Notes: generated from the letters alone by a model not told the origin. A DNA stretch of 64,000 nucleotides from Rothia sp. ZJ932 (GCF_016924835.1 NZ_CP070480.1:248001-312000), one strand, 5' to 3'. Counted from the first letter of the stretch, positions 51,788 through 61,311 are shown. Program-made: numbers and translations.

Positions 51788-51879
51788 CTTGTGCTCAAAA
51801 CTGCCCCCGTGAACACACTGTGAACACCTTTGCCAGATACTTTGAAAGGTTCTCCCTGTGGTCGCGTACACTAAAACTC

Positions 51880-52635
51880 ATGACCGAAACACTGCATGTT
51901 GTCTCTGCCGGGTTCTCTCATCTGAAGGGTACCAGCCATCAGCCACGTCACCTGGTTGAACTTACCGATAAAGGCGTAATCGGTGACCGCGAATTGTGTC
52001 TGGTTGATCCGGTGCAAAAACGGGTGTTGCGTACCGTGCAGAACCCCGCCCTGCTAAAAGTCATCACTGAGGTTGCCGATAACAGGCTAACGGTCTCCTT
52101 CCCCGATGGTAAGAGCTATACGACCCCGCTTGTTGAGACCGGTGAGGTTATTGTTTGTGATTATTGGGGTCGTAATGAATCAGTTCATCCCATTGCCGGG
52201 CAACTGTCTGAAGTCTTCACTTACTACCTGGGGCGCCCCGTTCTTCTGGCGCGGGCAGAACGCAATATCGTCTACGGGCGTCCTCTCACCATCATTGGAA
52301 CAGCCTCCCTCAAAGAGTTAGGTCAGCGCTTGGGGGCGGAGAACTTCGAACAGCAGTACGCTCGCTTTCGCGCGTCCTTGGTCGTTGAAACCAGTGAGCC
52401 TTTTATAGAAGAAACCTGGCAGGGGTGCTCTTTCGACCTCACTGCAAAGCGCGGGATACTTGCCCAAGACAATTACAGTGTCAACATCGCCAACCCTGTA
52501 CCTCGCTGCGCAGTCATTGACTACAACCCGGCAACCGGTGAGAAGGACGCGCGCATCCTGAAAACCCTCGCGTCTTTTCGCCTGCTCAACGACAAGGGAG
52601 AACCCTGCTTTGGCGTCTTTGCCTCCCTCCGTTGA
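51880..52635 (+). CDS. MOSC-domain protein
   Basis: 251 residues from ATG 51880. TACACT lies about six bases upstream with TTGAAA further up, so a leaderless start is likely. The N-terminal beta-barrel (VELTDKGVIGDRELCLVDP) and the later part (RFRASLVVETSEPFIEETW-GRCAVIDYNP-like CAVIDYNPATGE) fit the MOSC/MOSC_N family, which handles molybdopterin-linked sulfur. The usual reactive Cys is in PRCAVID. It is the first chromosomal gene after the ICE. Confidence 0.75.
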   Translation: MTETLHVVSAGFSHLKGTSHQPRHLVELTDKGVIGDRELCLVDPVQKRVLRTVQNPALLKVITEVADNRLTVSFPDGKSYTTPLVETGEVIVCDYWGRNESVHPIAGQLSEVFTYYLGRPVLLARAERNIVYGRPLTIIGTASLKELGQRLGAENFEQQYARFRASLVVETSEPFIEETWQGCSFDLTAKRGILAQDNYSVNIANPVPRCAVIDYNPATGEKDARILKTLASFRLLNDKGEPCFGVFASLR

Positions 52636-52698
52636 GATCCTGATTAATCGTCGAGATCCTGTTTTAAAACAGGATTTGAGCAATTAAGTCAGGATCTC
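52634..52698. promoter_or_regulatory. Nested palindromes between MOSC and asparaginase-like genes
   Basis: A perfect 20-bp palindrome (ATCCTGTTTTAAAACAGGAT, 52656-52675) lies inside a wider inverted repeat, GAGATCCTGA (52634-52643) with TCAGGATCTC (52689-52698). AGATCCTG occurs three times in all counting both strands. It overlaps the promoter region of the next gene, so it is probably the operator of a dimeric repressor. Confidence 0.6.
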
Positions 52699-52716
52699 GG
52701 CGTATAACTAGTAGGT

Positions 52717-53226
52717 ATGACTATCAAAAGCGTAGAAAAAATTACCATACTGACCACCGGTGGAACCATCGACAAGGTGTACTCCGTAGCCGGTGAGCTT
52801 GAGATTGGTGATCCTTCGGTTCCGCAGCTGCTGACAGCCGTACTGACCGACGTTGAGTTTGAGCTGATTCCAGTGCTGGCAGTTGACAGCCTTGATATGA
52901 CTGATACCGACCGTGCGCAGTTAGTCGATGCACTCGAAGGCGTAGCTACCGATCATGTCATCATCACCCACGGCACTGATACCATGCCCGAGACCGCCCG
53001 CTACCTGCTAGAGCACGCGCGTCTTGAAGGCAAGATTGTGGTTCTTACCGGTGCGATGCAGCCTGCTTCTATGCGTGTTTCGGACGCGGGGTTTAACCTG
53101 GGTGCGGCTGTTGCTGCTCTTAATCTTTTGGACGCAGGCGTGTACGTGAGTATGTCGGGCAAGATTTTTAAGGGTGCCACCGTGGTGAAAGATCGTTCTC
53201 GCGGTATTTTTGGCGTCCGCCCTTAG
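52717..53226 (+). CDS. Small asparaginase-like protein
   Basis: 169 residues corresponding to the N-terminal catalytic domain of type I/II asparaginases: TTGGTIDK with nucleophile-type Thr near residue 15 and THGTDTMPETA (about 87-97). The C-terminal domain is absent. Single-domain proteins of this length are a recognised group in actinobacteria, so I do not see this as truncation. Amidase activity is likely, substrate uncertain. Confidence 0.8.
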   Translation: MTIKSVEKITILTTGGTIDKVYSVAGELEIGDPSVPQLLTAVLTDVEFELIPVLAVDSLDMTDTDRAQLVDALEGVATDHVIITHGTDTMPETARYLLEHARLEGKIVVLTGAMQPASMRVSDAGFNLGAAVAALNLLDAGVYVSMSGKIFKGATVVKDRSRGIFGVRP

Positions 53227-53292
53227 CGTTTGTATTGCCCATCACTTAATGTAGCGGATATGGTTAATAAGTCACAACGAAAGCAGGATTTT

Positions 53293-54168
53293 ATGAGTAG
53301 CGCACCGCAGTACCCTCTACCGCCTGAGGGTTTTGAGCAGAATCAGCAGTTTTCGGAGGGCGCGGATGCGTCTGCTCAGGGTCGCTTCGTTGTTCCGCGT
53401 ACTGTTCGCGCGGCCTTCACAGCTATCTGCGTGTTGGGTGTTCTGTATGGCGCTCAGCAGATTTATGGCGTAATTCTTAGCAGTAATCTACCCTCTACTC
53501 GTGAGGCATCTGAAACGTTAGGAAGTGGTTTCACCACAGCAACTAACATTGCAGCTGCTTTGTTCAGCTTGGGTTTTGTGATTCTGTTTTTTGTGGTGGC
53601 GTGGTTTGTGAAGGCAGGCGCGCAGTGGGCTCGTATTGTGGCGATTGTGCTCTCAAGCCTCTCCCTCGTATCGGCTGTGGTGGGTTTGCTGCTCATGCCT
53701 TTGCTGAACAGTTTGATGGAAAGTGTTGCATCGCAGGTCGATGTACAAGACTTCAGAGAAGTTCAGACACTGATTAGTGATCCGCTCGCTATTGGTATGA
53801 GTATCGTGGCAGCAGTCCTTTATGTCTTTGTGATTGTTACTCTCTCACTGCGTCCTTCAAGTCAGTACTATCGGGCGATGCGCGAGCAGAAGATGATGAA
53901 GCTACGTTTAGCTCATCAGACGATGTATAACGCGGTTTATAACCCTCCTGCTGGTTCATCCGGTCAGCCGGTGCCGCCCCGCGACTTTGTGCAGGGTTAC
54001 GCACCCGCCGCAAACCAAGGTTCCACTGCGTCTCAGCAGAGCTGGCAGACCTCACACTCTGAACCTCACTCCTCTCAGGGGGCAGTGCCGCAGGCACCTA
54101 CGCAGCGCCCTGACCAATCACCCCAAAACCAAGGAAACTACCGCGCACCGGGAGATTCGGCTTTTTAG
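53293..54168 (+). CDS. Four-span membrane protein
   Basis: 291 residues from ATG 53293 (AAAGCAGGA upstream). Membrane segments at about 42-62, 80-102, 110-135 and 170-195. The tails are Pro/Gln/Ser-rich and probably cytoplasmic. The style is that of small actinobacterial envelope proteins with disordered tails. No named family or function. Confidence 0.6.
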   Translation: MSSAPQYPLPPEGFEQNQQFSEGADASAQGRFVVPRTVRAAFTAICVLGVLYGAQQIYGVILSSNLPSTREASETLGSGFTTATNIAAALFSLGFVILFFVVAWFVKAGAQWARIVAIVLSSLSLVSAVVGLLLMPLLNSLMESVASQVDVQDFREVQTLISDPLAIGMSIVAAVLYVFVIVTLSLRPSSQYYRAMREQKMMKLRLAHQTMYNAVYNPPAGSSGQPVPPRDFVQGYAPAANQGSTASQQSWQTSHSEPHSSQGAVPQAPTQRPDQSPQNQGNYRAPGDSAF

Positions 54169-54422
54169 AGTTCTACTTTTTGACCGGTCTTTTTGTAAGA
54201 AAGACTATGTGTCAAACTCTCAATCCTGAAATCGTAGAGAAGAGCGGGATAAGCTAGAGCATGGGCATAGTTTGATGCGAAAGTGTATTCATCTATTTCA
54301 CCGGTGAGAAGCTCAACAAGGCTACTATTATAGACATCAAAGGGGTAGCCAATGAGCCCGTCTGATTCCCAGAAAACAACCGCTGCCTGCATATGCGTGC
54401 TAATTTCGTCGAAGGTTAACAT
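54165..54422 (-). CDS. Hypothetical protein, 85 aa
   Basis: Soluble, aromatic-rich chain (MLTFDEISTHMQAAVVFWES start) with coding-like codon use. It ends on the opposite strand four bases inside the stop region of the membrane protein gene. Size and style resemble colicin-type immunity proteins of the Imm/Barstar kind, but no motif proves it. ATG 54434 is an alternative start. Confidence 0.4.
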   Translation of the reverse strand: MLTFDEISTHMQAAVVFWESDGLIGYPFDVYNSSLVELLTGEIDEYTFASNYAHALAYPALLYDFRIESLTHSLSYKKTGQKVEL

Positions 54423-54708
54423 TGACCGAACCACATAGGCAAAAAGCGGCTGCAGGCGGTGCCTGCCGAAGAAAACTCCAGTAAGCTGGGGTGAACCCCA
54501 CTAGCTCTGTCTCAATGTTTAGACTGAGCTCTTCTTTGATTCCTCGTAGCGCTGTGCAGGTTGGGCTAAAACCAGAATCCGAGCCGATACCGGCAGGCAG
54601 AGAAACCTCCGCCACAAAGTGAAGGGCAATTCTTGCGTCGTTGGGGCTGCAATCTGAACCACGAACACTACCTGCGATGAATGTCTTTCCACACCGGGTA
54701 AGAACCAT
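54400..54708 (-). CDS. Possible Nudix-like protein (weak or decayed)
   Basis: A 102-codon frame overlapping the start of the 85-residue gene. ALRGIKEELSLNIETELVGF resembles the second half of a Nudix box followed by the next strand, but the first Gly/Glu part is lacking and there is no ribosome site. It may be a decayed gene. The 54,709-54,800 spacer shows nothing clear. Confidence 0.3.
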   Translation of the reverse strand: MVLTRCGKTFIAGSVRGSDCSPNDARIALHFVAEVSLPAGIGSDSGFSPTCTALRGIKEELSLNIETELVGFTPAYWSFLRQAPPAAAFCLCGSVNVNLRRN

Positions 54709-54800
54709 CTAGAAGCAAAATAACTAGTAAAAGGTAAAGAATGATGCTTTTGAGATGATCTTTCTATATGTGGTGCGTTGGGGCAAGTCACGGTGCATTT

Positions 54801-56357
54801 TTAGTGCCCTGAACCTTGGCGTACCGTATTATCACGCGCTTTCGGCAGGCTTTTCAGGAGGGTCAGGGCGCTGATGATACCGGCGCTGCACAGGGCGACC
54901 GCCACGATTGATGAGTAGCCTACACCGAGCGAGAAGGCATTTTGGGCGCTGCTGATGAGGGCGCTCGCTGCAGGTTCTGGGTAGCGGGTTGCCGCGTCCA
55001 TTGCACCGCCGAGGGTTTCTTGGGCGATGTGCTGATCGGTGGTTGAATAGCCTGCGGGTACTTGCACATTGAGTCGGTAGATGGCGGTCAGCGCTGTGCC
55101 GAGAATCGCTGCGCCCAGGACGCTGCCGAACTCGTAAGCAGTTTCAGAAACGGCTGAGGCAGCGCCGGCTTTGTTGGCGTCTACTCCGCCGATGATGGCA
55201 TCGTTAGCCAAGGTTTGCGCCGCACCATTGCCCAGCCCTAAGAGCATGAACCCGAGCACGAAGATGAGAAAGGACGCACCGGTAAAGCCGCCGGCAGCAA
55301 CAAAAGTGTAACCGGTAACGGCTAGCGTCAGCGCTGCGGCAACGAGGTGGGCAGGTCTAAAAGATTGAGCCAAACGCACCACGAAAAGACCGGAGAAGAT
55401 AGAGCAGAGAACACCCGGTAGCATGGTGAGACCAGCCTGCATGGGGGTAAGCCCCACAACGAGCTGCACGTATTGGGAGTAGAAAATCATGAAGCCTGTC
55501 ATGCTAGTCATGGTGATGAGATTGCTCAGCAGCCCCCCGGTGAAGGTCTTTGAGTGAAACAAAGACATATCGAGCATGGGGTTCTCTAGCTTGTTTTGTC
55601 GCCTCACGAAAGCCCACGTAGTGACCGCGCCTACGAGGGCTGCGGGGTAGATGCTGAGGTGCTCTAACCCCTCGGTAGCACCCACTTTCAGCGCGTACAC
55701 CAAACCGAACATTGCTGCCATCACCAACATAATGCTCAGCGGATCAATGGATCCGGGCGCTTCCGAGCGGGAATTAGGCACCAACAGAGGCATAAGAATC
55801 AAAGCGGGAATCAGGATCAAAGTAGCAATGAAGAAGATCGAACCCCACCAAAAATGCTCCAGCAAGAACCCGCCCATAACCGGTCCCAAAACTGCCCCGG
55901 CGGAAAAGCCAGATGCCCAAATAGCAAGAGCCGCACGACGCTGGTTGGGGTCAAGGAAAATATTGCGTAAGAGCGAAAGGGTAGCGGGCATCAACATCGC
56001 GCCAAAGAAGCCTAATGCTCCACGCGCCGCAATCAGCCAAATCGCGTCCGGAGCGAAACTTGCAAAAGCCGAAACCACCGCAAACCCCACACAGCCAACC
56101 AAAAGCAGGGTGCGGCGTCCTACCTTATCGCCTAGAGCACCCATCGGTACTAGCAGGGCAGCAAGAACCAGCGGGTAGATATCAACCATCCACAAAAGCT
56201 GCGTGCCGGTAGGTGCCATGACCCGTGAAATTTTGGGCAGCGCGAAACTGAGCACTGTATTATCAACTGAAATCAGTAGAACCGGCAGCATCAGTACAGC
56301 AAGTGCTAGCCACTGTTTGGTGCCAGCACGCAGGGGAATGGTGGTGGTGATAGGCAT
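54801..56357 (-). CDS. MFS drug exporter, DHA2 (14-span) type
   Basis: 518 residues with 14 predicted membrane segments. VDNTVLSFALPKI (motif D1) is near the start, GALGDKVGRRTLL (motif A) at about 75-87, and the antiporter motif C region is Gly/Pro-rich (SAGAVLGPVMGGFL). Close in layout to QacA/LfrA/SmvA exporters of cationic compounds. Probably proton-driven. The start follows closely on its promoter, and no ribosome site is seen. Confidence 0.88.
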   Translation of the reverse strand: MPITTTIPLRAGTKQWLALAVLMLPVLLISVDNTVLSFALPKISRVMAPTGTQLLWMVDIYPLVLAALLVPMGALGDKVGRRTLLLVGCVGFAVVSAFASFAPDAIWLIAARGALGFFGAMLMPATLSLLRNIFLDPNQRRAALAIWASGFSAGAVLGPVMGGFLLEHFWWGSIFFIATLILIPALILMPLLVPNSRSEAPGSIDPLSIMLVMAAMFGLVYALKVGATEGLEHLSIYPAALVGAVTTWAFVRRQNKLENPMLDMSLFHSKTFTGGLLSNLITMTSMTGFMIFYSQYVQLVVGLTPMQAGLTMLPGVLCSIFSGLFVVRLAQSFRPAHLVAAALTLAVTGYTFVAAGGFTGASFLIFVLGFMLLGLGNGAAQTLANDAIIGGVDANKAGAASAVSETAYEFGSVLGAAILGTALTAIYRLNVQVPAGYSTTDQHIAQETLGGAMDAATRYPEPAASALISSAQNAFSLGVGYSSIVAVALCSAGIISALTLLKSLPKARDNTVRQGSGH

Positions 56358-56475
56358 ATTGCCCAGTCTACTCGCGTGCAGCTGTGACCCCGGCTATGCG
56401 TTGAGAGTGCATTTTAAGACATCTTTTGAGCTAAAAACCTGTCTTAAATTGCGCTTTCGGCTACTGTGAATAGTG

Positions 56476-58713
56476 ATGACTACCGTACAAATACCCTCTT
56501 CAGATTCTCTTTACCACCGGGCACTTGAGCTCCTTCAACGCCTGACCAATAATCCTGCTGCCCGGTTTCACGCGGGTCAGTATGAAGCGATTGAGTCGCT
56601 GGTTCTACACCGCCGTAGGTCATTGGTGATTCAGCGAACGGGGTGGGGTAAATCGGCGGTTTATTTTCTGTCGGCGCTGTTGATGCGTGAGCAAGGTGCT
56701 GGGACTACCCTTATTGTTTCTCCTCTCTTAGCGCTAATGCGTGACCAGGTGCAGGCTGCCGCTCGTGCGGGGGTACGCGCCGCGATGGTAAATTCCTCGA
56801 ACGTCACGGAGTGGGATGCGATTGCCCAGCAGATTTCTCGCGGCGAGATAGATGTTCTGCTGATTAGCCCCGAACGCCTGAATAACCCCGCCTTTTTGAG
56901 GGACTGGATGCCTCACCTTCTGCCTTCTTTGGGCATGTTGGTGGTGGACGAAGCTCACTGTATTTCTGACTGGGGGCATGACTTCCGCCCTGACTACCGC
57001 CGTATTCGTACCCTGATTGAGCAGCTACCGTCTCATGTGCCGGTGTTAGCGACAACGGCAACTGCTAACGAGCGGGTGGTTCAGGACGTTATTGAGCAGC
57101 TTGGCACTCACGCCTTGGCTCCTCAAACTGGGCAGGGTAGCTGGGCGGACTCGTCCGCTATGGTAAATTCCGTCCCGGAAAATACGGTGCCCGGTGACGT
57201 TTTTGTACTGCGTGGCCCGCTGACCCGTGATTCTTTGCGGTTGGGGGTGTTGAGTCTTGATCACTCAGAACAGCGCCTTGCCTGGTTGCTAAGCCACCTC
57301 AATGAGATGCCCGGTTCAGGCATTATTTATACGCTCACCATCTCGGCAGCAGTTGATACTGCAACCGCCCTGCGCGCTGCGGGCTATGAGGTGTACGCCT
57401 ACACCGGTCAGACTGATACCGAGGAGCGCGAAGAACTCGAACAGGCGCTGAAAGAGAACCGCCTGAAAGCTCTGGTTGCCACGAGTGCTTTGGGTATGGG
57501 GTTCGATAAGCCAGACCTGGGTTTTGTGGTTCATCTGGGCGCACCTTCGTCTGCTGTTGCTTATTATCAGCAGGTTGGTCGCGCAGGTCGCGGTGCTATT
57601 AACGCTGATGTGCTTTTACTGCCTGGTTCAGAAGACAAAGAAATTTGGGAGTATTTCGCGGCGGCTTCGATGCCCACCGCCGAGAACACCGGGGCAGTCT
57701 TGCAGGTTCTGAACGAGGCACGGTCGCAGGGGCAGGCGCTGAGCGTTCCTGCCCTTGAGGCAAGGGTAGATATCAAACGTTCCTCCCTCGACTTGCTCCT
57801 AAAGGTCTTGGCAGTCGAAGGTGCTGTTCAACGCGTAGAAAAGGGCTGGGCTGCCACCGGCGCACCCTGGCATTACGATCGCGAACGGTATGATCGGGTG
57901 GCTCAGACGCGAGTTGCAGAGCAAAACGCCATGCTCGACTACATCAGCACCACACAGTGCCGTATGCAGTACCTTGCCTTTCAGCTTGATGATGAGAGCG
58001 CAACCCCCTGCGGGCGCTGTGACACCTGCGCTGGCACCTGGTACCCGACGAATATTACAACGGACGCCCAAGAACAAGCCCGCGGCGCACTAACCAGCGA
58101 GGGGCTAGAGATCGCTCCGCGCCGTCAATGGCCAAGCGGTCTTAATAACCTGGGCGTATACGAAAACGGCAAGCCCCTGCGCGGCAAAATACCGGCAGAA
58201 CACCAGGCAGAACCCGGCAGAGCACTTGCCCGACTCACCGATTTAGGGTGGGGCAACCAGCTCCGCGAAATCTTCACCAACGCCGAACAGACCCCCGAAA
58301 AAGACGCACCCCTTTCTGATGAACTAGGACGCGCCTGCATCCGCGTACTGGCAGCCTGGGACTGGCAAGCACGCCCCACCGCCGTTGTACACCTGCCCTC
58401 ACCCGTGCGTCCAACCTTGACGGAATCTCTAGCACAAGGGCTCTCACGAACCGGCAAAATACCCCACCTCGGTGCTCTACATCAGCTCTCAGCAGGGCAC
58501 TTTGGGGGTAACAGTGTTTTCCGCTGCGCGGCAACAGTACATTCCTACGCCCTCCCCGAGACGCTAGAAAGCTACCTCAACGAATACAACCCCGACATCC
58601 TGCTGGTCACCGATCTGATCGATTCACGCTGGTCAATAACCGCAGCTGCCCGCCTCCTCAAAGTGGGCGGCGCTCGCAGCGTCCTTCCCTTCGCCCTTGC
58701 AAGTACCCACTAA
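56476..58713 (+). CDS. RecQ-like DNA helicase with PRTase-like tail
   Basis: 745 residues from ATG 56476. SF2 motifs: Walker A RTGWGKSAVYF (about 54-64), DEAHCISDWGHDFRP, ATTATANERV, SGIIYTLT, ATSALGMGFDKPD and QQVGRAGRG. A zinc-binding C-rich segment (CRMQYL, CGRCDTCAG) follows at about 495-520. The end has a PRPP-binding-like motif (ILLVTDLIDSRWSITAAARLL), a fusion seen in actinobacterial RecQ homologues. Probably repairs stalled or broken DNA. Confidence 0.88.
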   Translation: MTTVQIPSSDSLYHRALELLQRLTNNPAARFHAGQYEAIESLVLHRRRSLVIQRTGWGKSAVYFLSALLMREQGAGTTLIVSPLLALMRDQVQAAARAGVRAAMVNSSNVTEWDAIAQQISRGEIDVLLISPERLNNPAFLRDWMPHLLPSLGMLVVDEAHCISDWGHDFRPDYRRIRTLIEQLPSHVPVLATTATANERVVQDVIEQLGTHALAPQTGQGSWADSSAMVNSVPENTVPGDVFVLRGPLTRDSLRLGVLSLDHSEQRLAWLLSHLNEMPGSGIIYTLTISAAVDTATALRAAGYEVYAYTGQTDTEEREELEQALKENRLKALVATSALGMGFDKPDLGFVVHLGAPSSAVAYYQQVGRAGRGAINADVLLLPGSEDKEIWEYFAAASMPTAENTGAVLQVLNEARSQGQALSVPALEARVDIKRSSLDLLLKVLAVEGAVQRVEKGWAATGAPWHYDRERYDRVAQTRVAEQNAMLDYISTTQCRMQYLAFQLDDESATPCGRCDTCAGTWYPTNITTDAQEQARGALTSEGLEIAPRRQWPSGLNNLGVYENGKPLRGKIPAEHQAEPGRALARLTDLGWGNQLREIFTNAEQTPEKDAPLSDELGRACIRVLAAWDWQARPTAVVHLPSPVRPTLTESLAQGLSRTGKIPHLGALHQLSAGHFGGNSVFRCAATVHSYALPETLESYLNEYNPDILLVTDLIDSRWSITAAARLLKVGGARSVLPFALASTH

Positions 58714-58717
58714 CACC

Positions 58718-59248
58718 ATGACTGAACCCACCACTTCGCAACCGGTGGCTCCCGGTAGCTACCTTGCCGCCCGCCGTGCCCGGCAACCGCACCATGAGCA
58801 GTGGATGCGCCAAGCGCTAATGCAGGCTCGTCAGGCTCTAGAACACGCAGATGTTCCCATCGGCGCTATTGTCGTGGACGCTCATGGTGAGGTGATAAGC
58901 CGCGGCTATAACCAGCGCGAAGCCCACCAAGACCCCACAGCCCACGCTGAAGTTATAGCTTTGCGTGAAGCTGCTCGCGTCACCGGCTCGTGGCGGCTTG
59001 ATGGGTGTACCCTCGTCGTTACCCTAGAACCCTGCCTGATGTGTGCGGGCGCGATCTTGCTGGCGCGCGTCCCCACCGTTGTCTTTGGGGCGTGGGAAGA
59101 AAAGATGGGTGCTGCTGGTAGCGTCTATGACACTTTGCGCGATGCGAAACTTCCCGTGCGAGCTGAGGTGTACTCAGGTGTTCTTGAGGAAGAGTGCGCT
59201 GATCTTCTGACTGATTTTTTTATGGGTAGGCGAGAGCCTAGACCGTAG
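58718..59248 (+). CDS. tadA: tRNA-specific adenosine deaminase
   Basis: 176 residues from ATG 58718, five bases after the helicase stop. The zinc site is HAEV (about 78) and PCLMC (about 109-113), with VPIGAIVV before it, the TadA pattern. It makes inosine at the wobble position of tRNA-Arg. The first 25 residues extend beyond the usual start. Confidence 0.92.
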   Translation: MTEPTTSQPVAPGSYLAARRARQPHHEQWMRQALMQARQALEHADVPIGAIVVDAHGEVISRGYNQREAHQDPTAHAEVIALREAARVTGSWRLDGCTLVVTLEPCLMCAGAILLARVPTVVFGAWEEKMGAAGSVYDTLRDAKLPVRAEVYSGVLEEECADLLTDFFMGRREPRP

Positions 59249-59458
59249 TTGGCACGCGCTTTGGGCACCGCAGAACCGCAGGAGAGGGCGCCGGGCGCCA
59301 CAGTCGAAAAAATCTCCCCTAAGTTACTGGCAAGTAACACCGCATCGTTGCCGTCTGGGGGTATAATTTTTGAAAAATAACCCCAGTAATTTCAAATACT
59401 GAGGTTTCAGACCACGCACGCTCACTTGAGGTGAGCAACTTTCCCTCAAAGGTGAACC
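59249..59458. other. Spacer before the TetR gene
   Basis: A 210-base non-coding gap. It contains a short GGCGCCGGGCGCC inverted repeat near 59,286 that may end tadA transcription and the promoter of the TetR gene. Nothing else is clear. Confidence 0.35.
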
Positions 59459-60154
59459 GTGACAGAAACCCCTCTCTACACCCCCGACGAGCCGTACTCA
59501 CAGCGCTCTCTTTACTCTTCTATCCCGGCGGCAAAACCCCCGAAGACCACTAAAACCCAGCTCAAACTCTTCGAAGCAGCCCTAGAAATTATGCGAGAGA
59601 AAGGCTCTGAGGCGACTACCGTTGAAGAGGTTGCTGAGCGCGCCGGAGTTTCAAAAGGCACGGTCTACTACAACTTTGGGTCGAAGAAGACCATTGTTGA
59701 TCAGCTACTGAAGTACGGCTCGAAGCTGCTTATCAACGAGATCAACAGAGGCAGGAGCGCAGACGATACCCGCGAGGGTCTAGAGATTGCCTGCCGCTCA
59801 GCCTTTGAATTTTTGGGGGAGCACCGAGGGTTCGCCCGACTATGGATCTCTGAGGTTTGGCAGAACCCCGAAGAATGGTCGCCCACTATGCGCGAAGCTC
59901 GCAATCAGGTAGTGGTTGCTATTCGAAGACTCGTGCAGTTGCTTGCTACCCAGTACACTGTTGATGCCACCCGCAGTCCCGATACCGTGGCGGTTGCTCT
60001 CTTTGGTGCGGCTTTCATGCTGAGTATGGACCAAGAAGTTCACAACGCTGATCTTGGTGTCGCTGACGCTACCCAGGCAGCTATGTTGGTGATTGACGGT
60101 TACATTACTGGAATCCACCCCACTTTTGTGCACCTCAATAACGCGCGTATTTGA
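59459..60154 (+). CDS. TetR-family regulator
   Basis: 231 residues from GTG 59459 (AAAGGTGA upstream). The N-terminal HTH is typical (LFEAALEIMREKGSEATTVEEVAERAGVSKGTVYYNFGSKK, about 37-80). The C-terminal part is an all-helical ligand domain. No target gene is obvious; the MFS exporter lies three genes away. It lies just before tRNA-Ser. Confidence 0.88.
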   Translation: MTETPLYTPDEPYSQRSLYSSIPAAKPPKTTKTQLKLFEAALEIMREKGSEATTVEEVAERAGVSKGTVYYNFGSKKTIVDQLLKYGSKLLINEINRGRSADDTREGLEIACRSAFEFLGEHRGFARLWISEVWQNPEEWSPTMREARNQVVVAIRRLVQLLATQYTVDATRSPDTVAVALFGAAFMLSMDQEVHNADLGVADATQAAMLVIDGYITGIHPTFVHLNNARI

Positions 60155-60189
60155 GTATTGTTCGGGTTTTCGGTAAGCTCATAGACGCT

Positions 60190-60280
60190 GGTGACGTGTC
60201 CGAGCGGCCGAAGGTGCAACACTCGAAATGTTGTGTACGGTAACCCCGTACCGAGGGTTCAAATCCCTCCGTCACCGCCA
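60190..60280 (+). tRNA. tRNA-Ser (CGA)
   Basis: Acceptor stem GGTGACG/CGTCACC, discriminator G and encoded CCA. The anticodon loop CTCGAAA has anticodon CGA, the long variable arm TGTACGGTAACCCCGTAC is serine-type, and the T arm is GAGGGTTCAAATCCCTC. All arms pair. Confidence 0.95.
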
Positions 60281-60284
60281 GATA

Positions 60285-60331
60285 AGACCCCGCGTTTTAC
60301 CTAGCCAGACTGGGAATCGCGGGGTTTTTGT
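60285..60331 (+). terminator. Terminator of tRNA-Ser
   Basis: ACCCCGCG (about 60287-60294) pairs with CGCGGGGT (about 60319-60326), followed by TTTTTG. Confidence 0.85.
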
Positions 60332-60380
60332 ATGCCCAAAACCACCCCGTGAACGCAAGAGCGCTACTTCACTCGTCCTT

Positions 60381-60515
60381 GCCGGTGTGACCATGTTCTG
60401 TTCAGAGGTGACCAGGTTCTGCCCAGGTGACCACGATAAACCTGCTCACCTGGGCAGAGGGTGGTCACACCGGGTAAATCGTGGTCACTAGTGACAAAAG
60501 CTGGTCACACGGGTG
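60381..60515. repeat. Inverted-repeat cluster built on GGTGACCA/TGGTCACA
   Basis: The block begins CCGGTGTGACCA and its complement TGGTCACACCGG occurs near 60,471. Inside, TCTGCCCAGGTGA (60418-60430) and TCACCTGGGCAGA (60446-60458) form a perfect 13-bp stem. More GGTGACCA and TGGTCAC units follow to about 60,515. It looks like the ends of a small, internally deleted insertion element rather than a terminator. No gene lies in it. Confidence 0.6.
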
Positions 60516-60593
60516 AGGTAGGGGGTATAGAAAGCTCGGTGCGGACGCGCTACTCAGTCGGTGGGTGCTACCGGACGGTGGTAGGTTTGTTGT

Positions 60594-61232
60594 ATGCGTA
60601 TTAAAGTTCTTGACCACCCGCTGGTGGACCACAAAATTACCGTGTTGCGCAGTAAAGATACTGCCTCACCGATTTTCCGTCAGCTCGTTGACGAGCTGGT
60701 GACTCTGCTTGCTTACGAGGCTACCCGTGAGATTCGCGTAGAAGACCGTGAAGTGGAGACCCCGGTGGCGAAGACTGTGGGTAAGCACATTTCGTCTCCT
60801 CGCCCCCTGGTGGTGCCGATTCTGCGTGCCGGTTTGGGTATGTTGGAGGGTATGACCCGCCTGATTCCTACTGCTGAGGTTGGTTTCTTGGGTATGGCTC
60901 GTAACGAGGAAACCCTCGATATCGTGACCTACGCCGAACGTCTGCCTGAGGATCTTACCGGCCGTCAGGTCTACGTTCTTGACCCCATGCTGGCAACCGG
61001 TGGAACCTTGATTGAAACCATCAAGTTCCTGCGTAAGCGCGGAGCAGAACACATCACCTGCCTCTGTATTCTGGGTGCGCCTGAGGGCATTGAAGCTCTT
61101 GAAAAGGGTGTGGATGGTCTCGAAAATATTGACCTGTTCCTCGCTGCTCAGGACGAGCGCTTGAATGATAAGGCGTACATTGTGCCCGGTCTGGGTGATG
61201 CTGGTGATCGTCTCTACGGCGTTGCTGAGTAA
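60594..61232 (+). CDS. upp: Uracil phosphoribosyltransferase
   Basis: 212 residues. [10 protein letters not shown] and the PRPP-binding loop [14 protein letters not shown] (about 125-138), with [11 protein letters not shown] near the C-terminus for uracil contact, identify Upp. It salvages uracil to UMP in the cytosol. Length is normal (about 210). Confidence 0.97.
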   Translation: MRIKVLDHPLVDHKITVLRSKDTASPIFRQLVDELVTLLAYEATREIRVEDREVETPVAKTVGKHISSPRPLVVPILRAGLGMLEGMTRLIPTAEVGFLGMARNEETLDIVTYAERLPEDLTGRQVYVLDPMLATGGTLIETIKFLRKRGAEHITCLCILGAPEGIEALEKGVDGLENIDLFLAAQDERLNDKAYIVPGLGDAGDRLYGVAE

Positions 61233-61275
61233 TTATAATCGGGTAGCCGATCTATAGGTGGCATGCCGGGAAAAG

Positions 61276-61311
61276 TGGGTCGAGCGGATGCGTCTGCTCG
61301 ACCCATCTTTT
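61276..61311 (+). terminator. Terminator of upp
   Basis: A perfect 10-bp stem (TGGGTCGAGC 61276-61285 with GCTCGACCCA 61296-61305), then TCTTTTG. Confidence 0.9.

Noticed and set aside
51584-51871. Minus-strand frame coding for PVGLEPTTHG across the ICE end
   Set aside because: The peptide is the well-known translation of the antisense of a tRNA T arm. It crosses the tRNA remnant and terminator and is not a gene.
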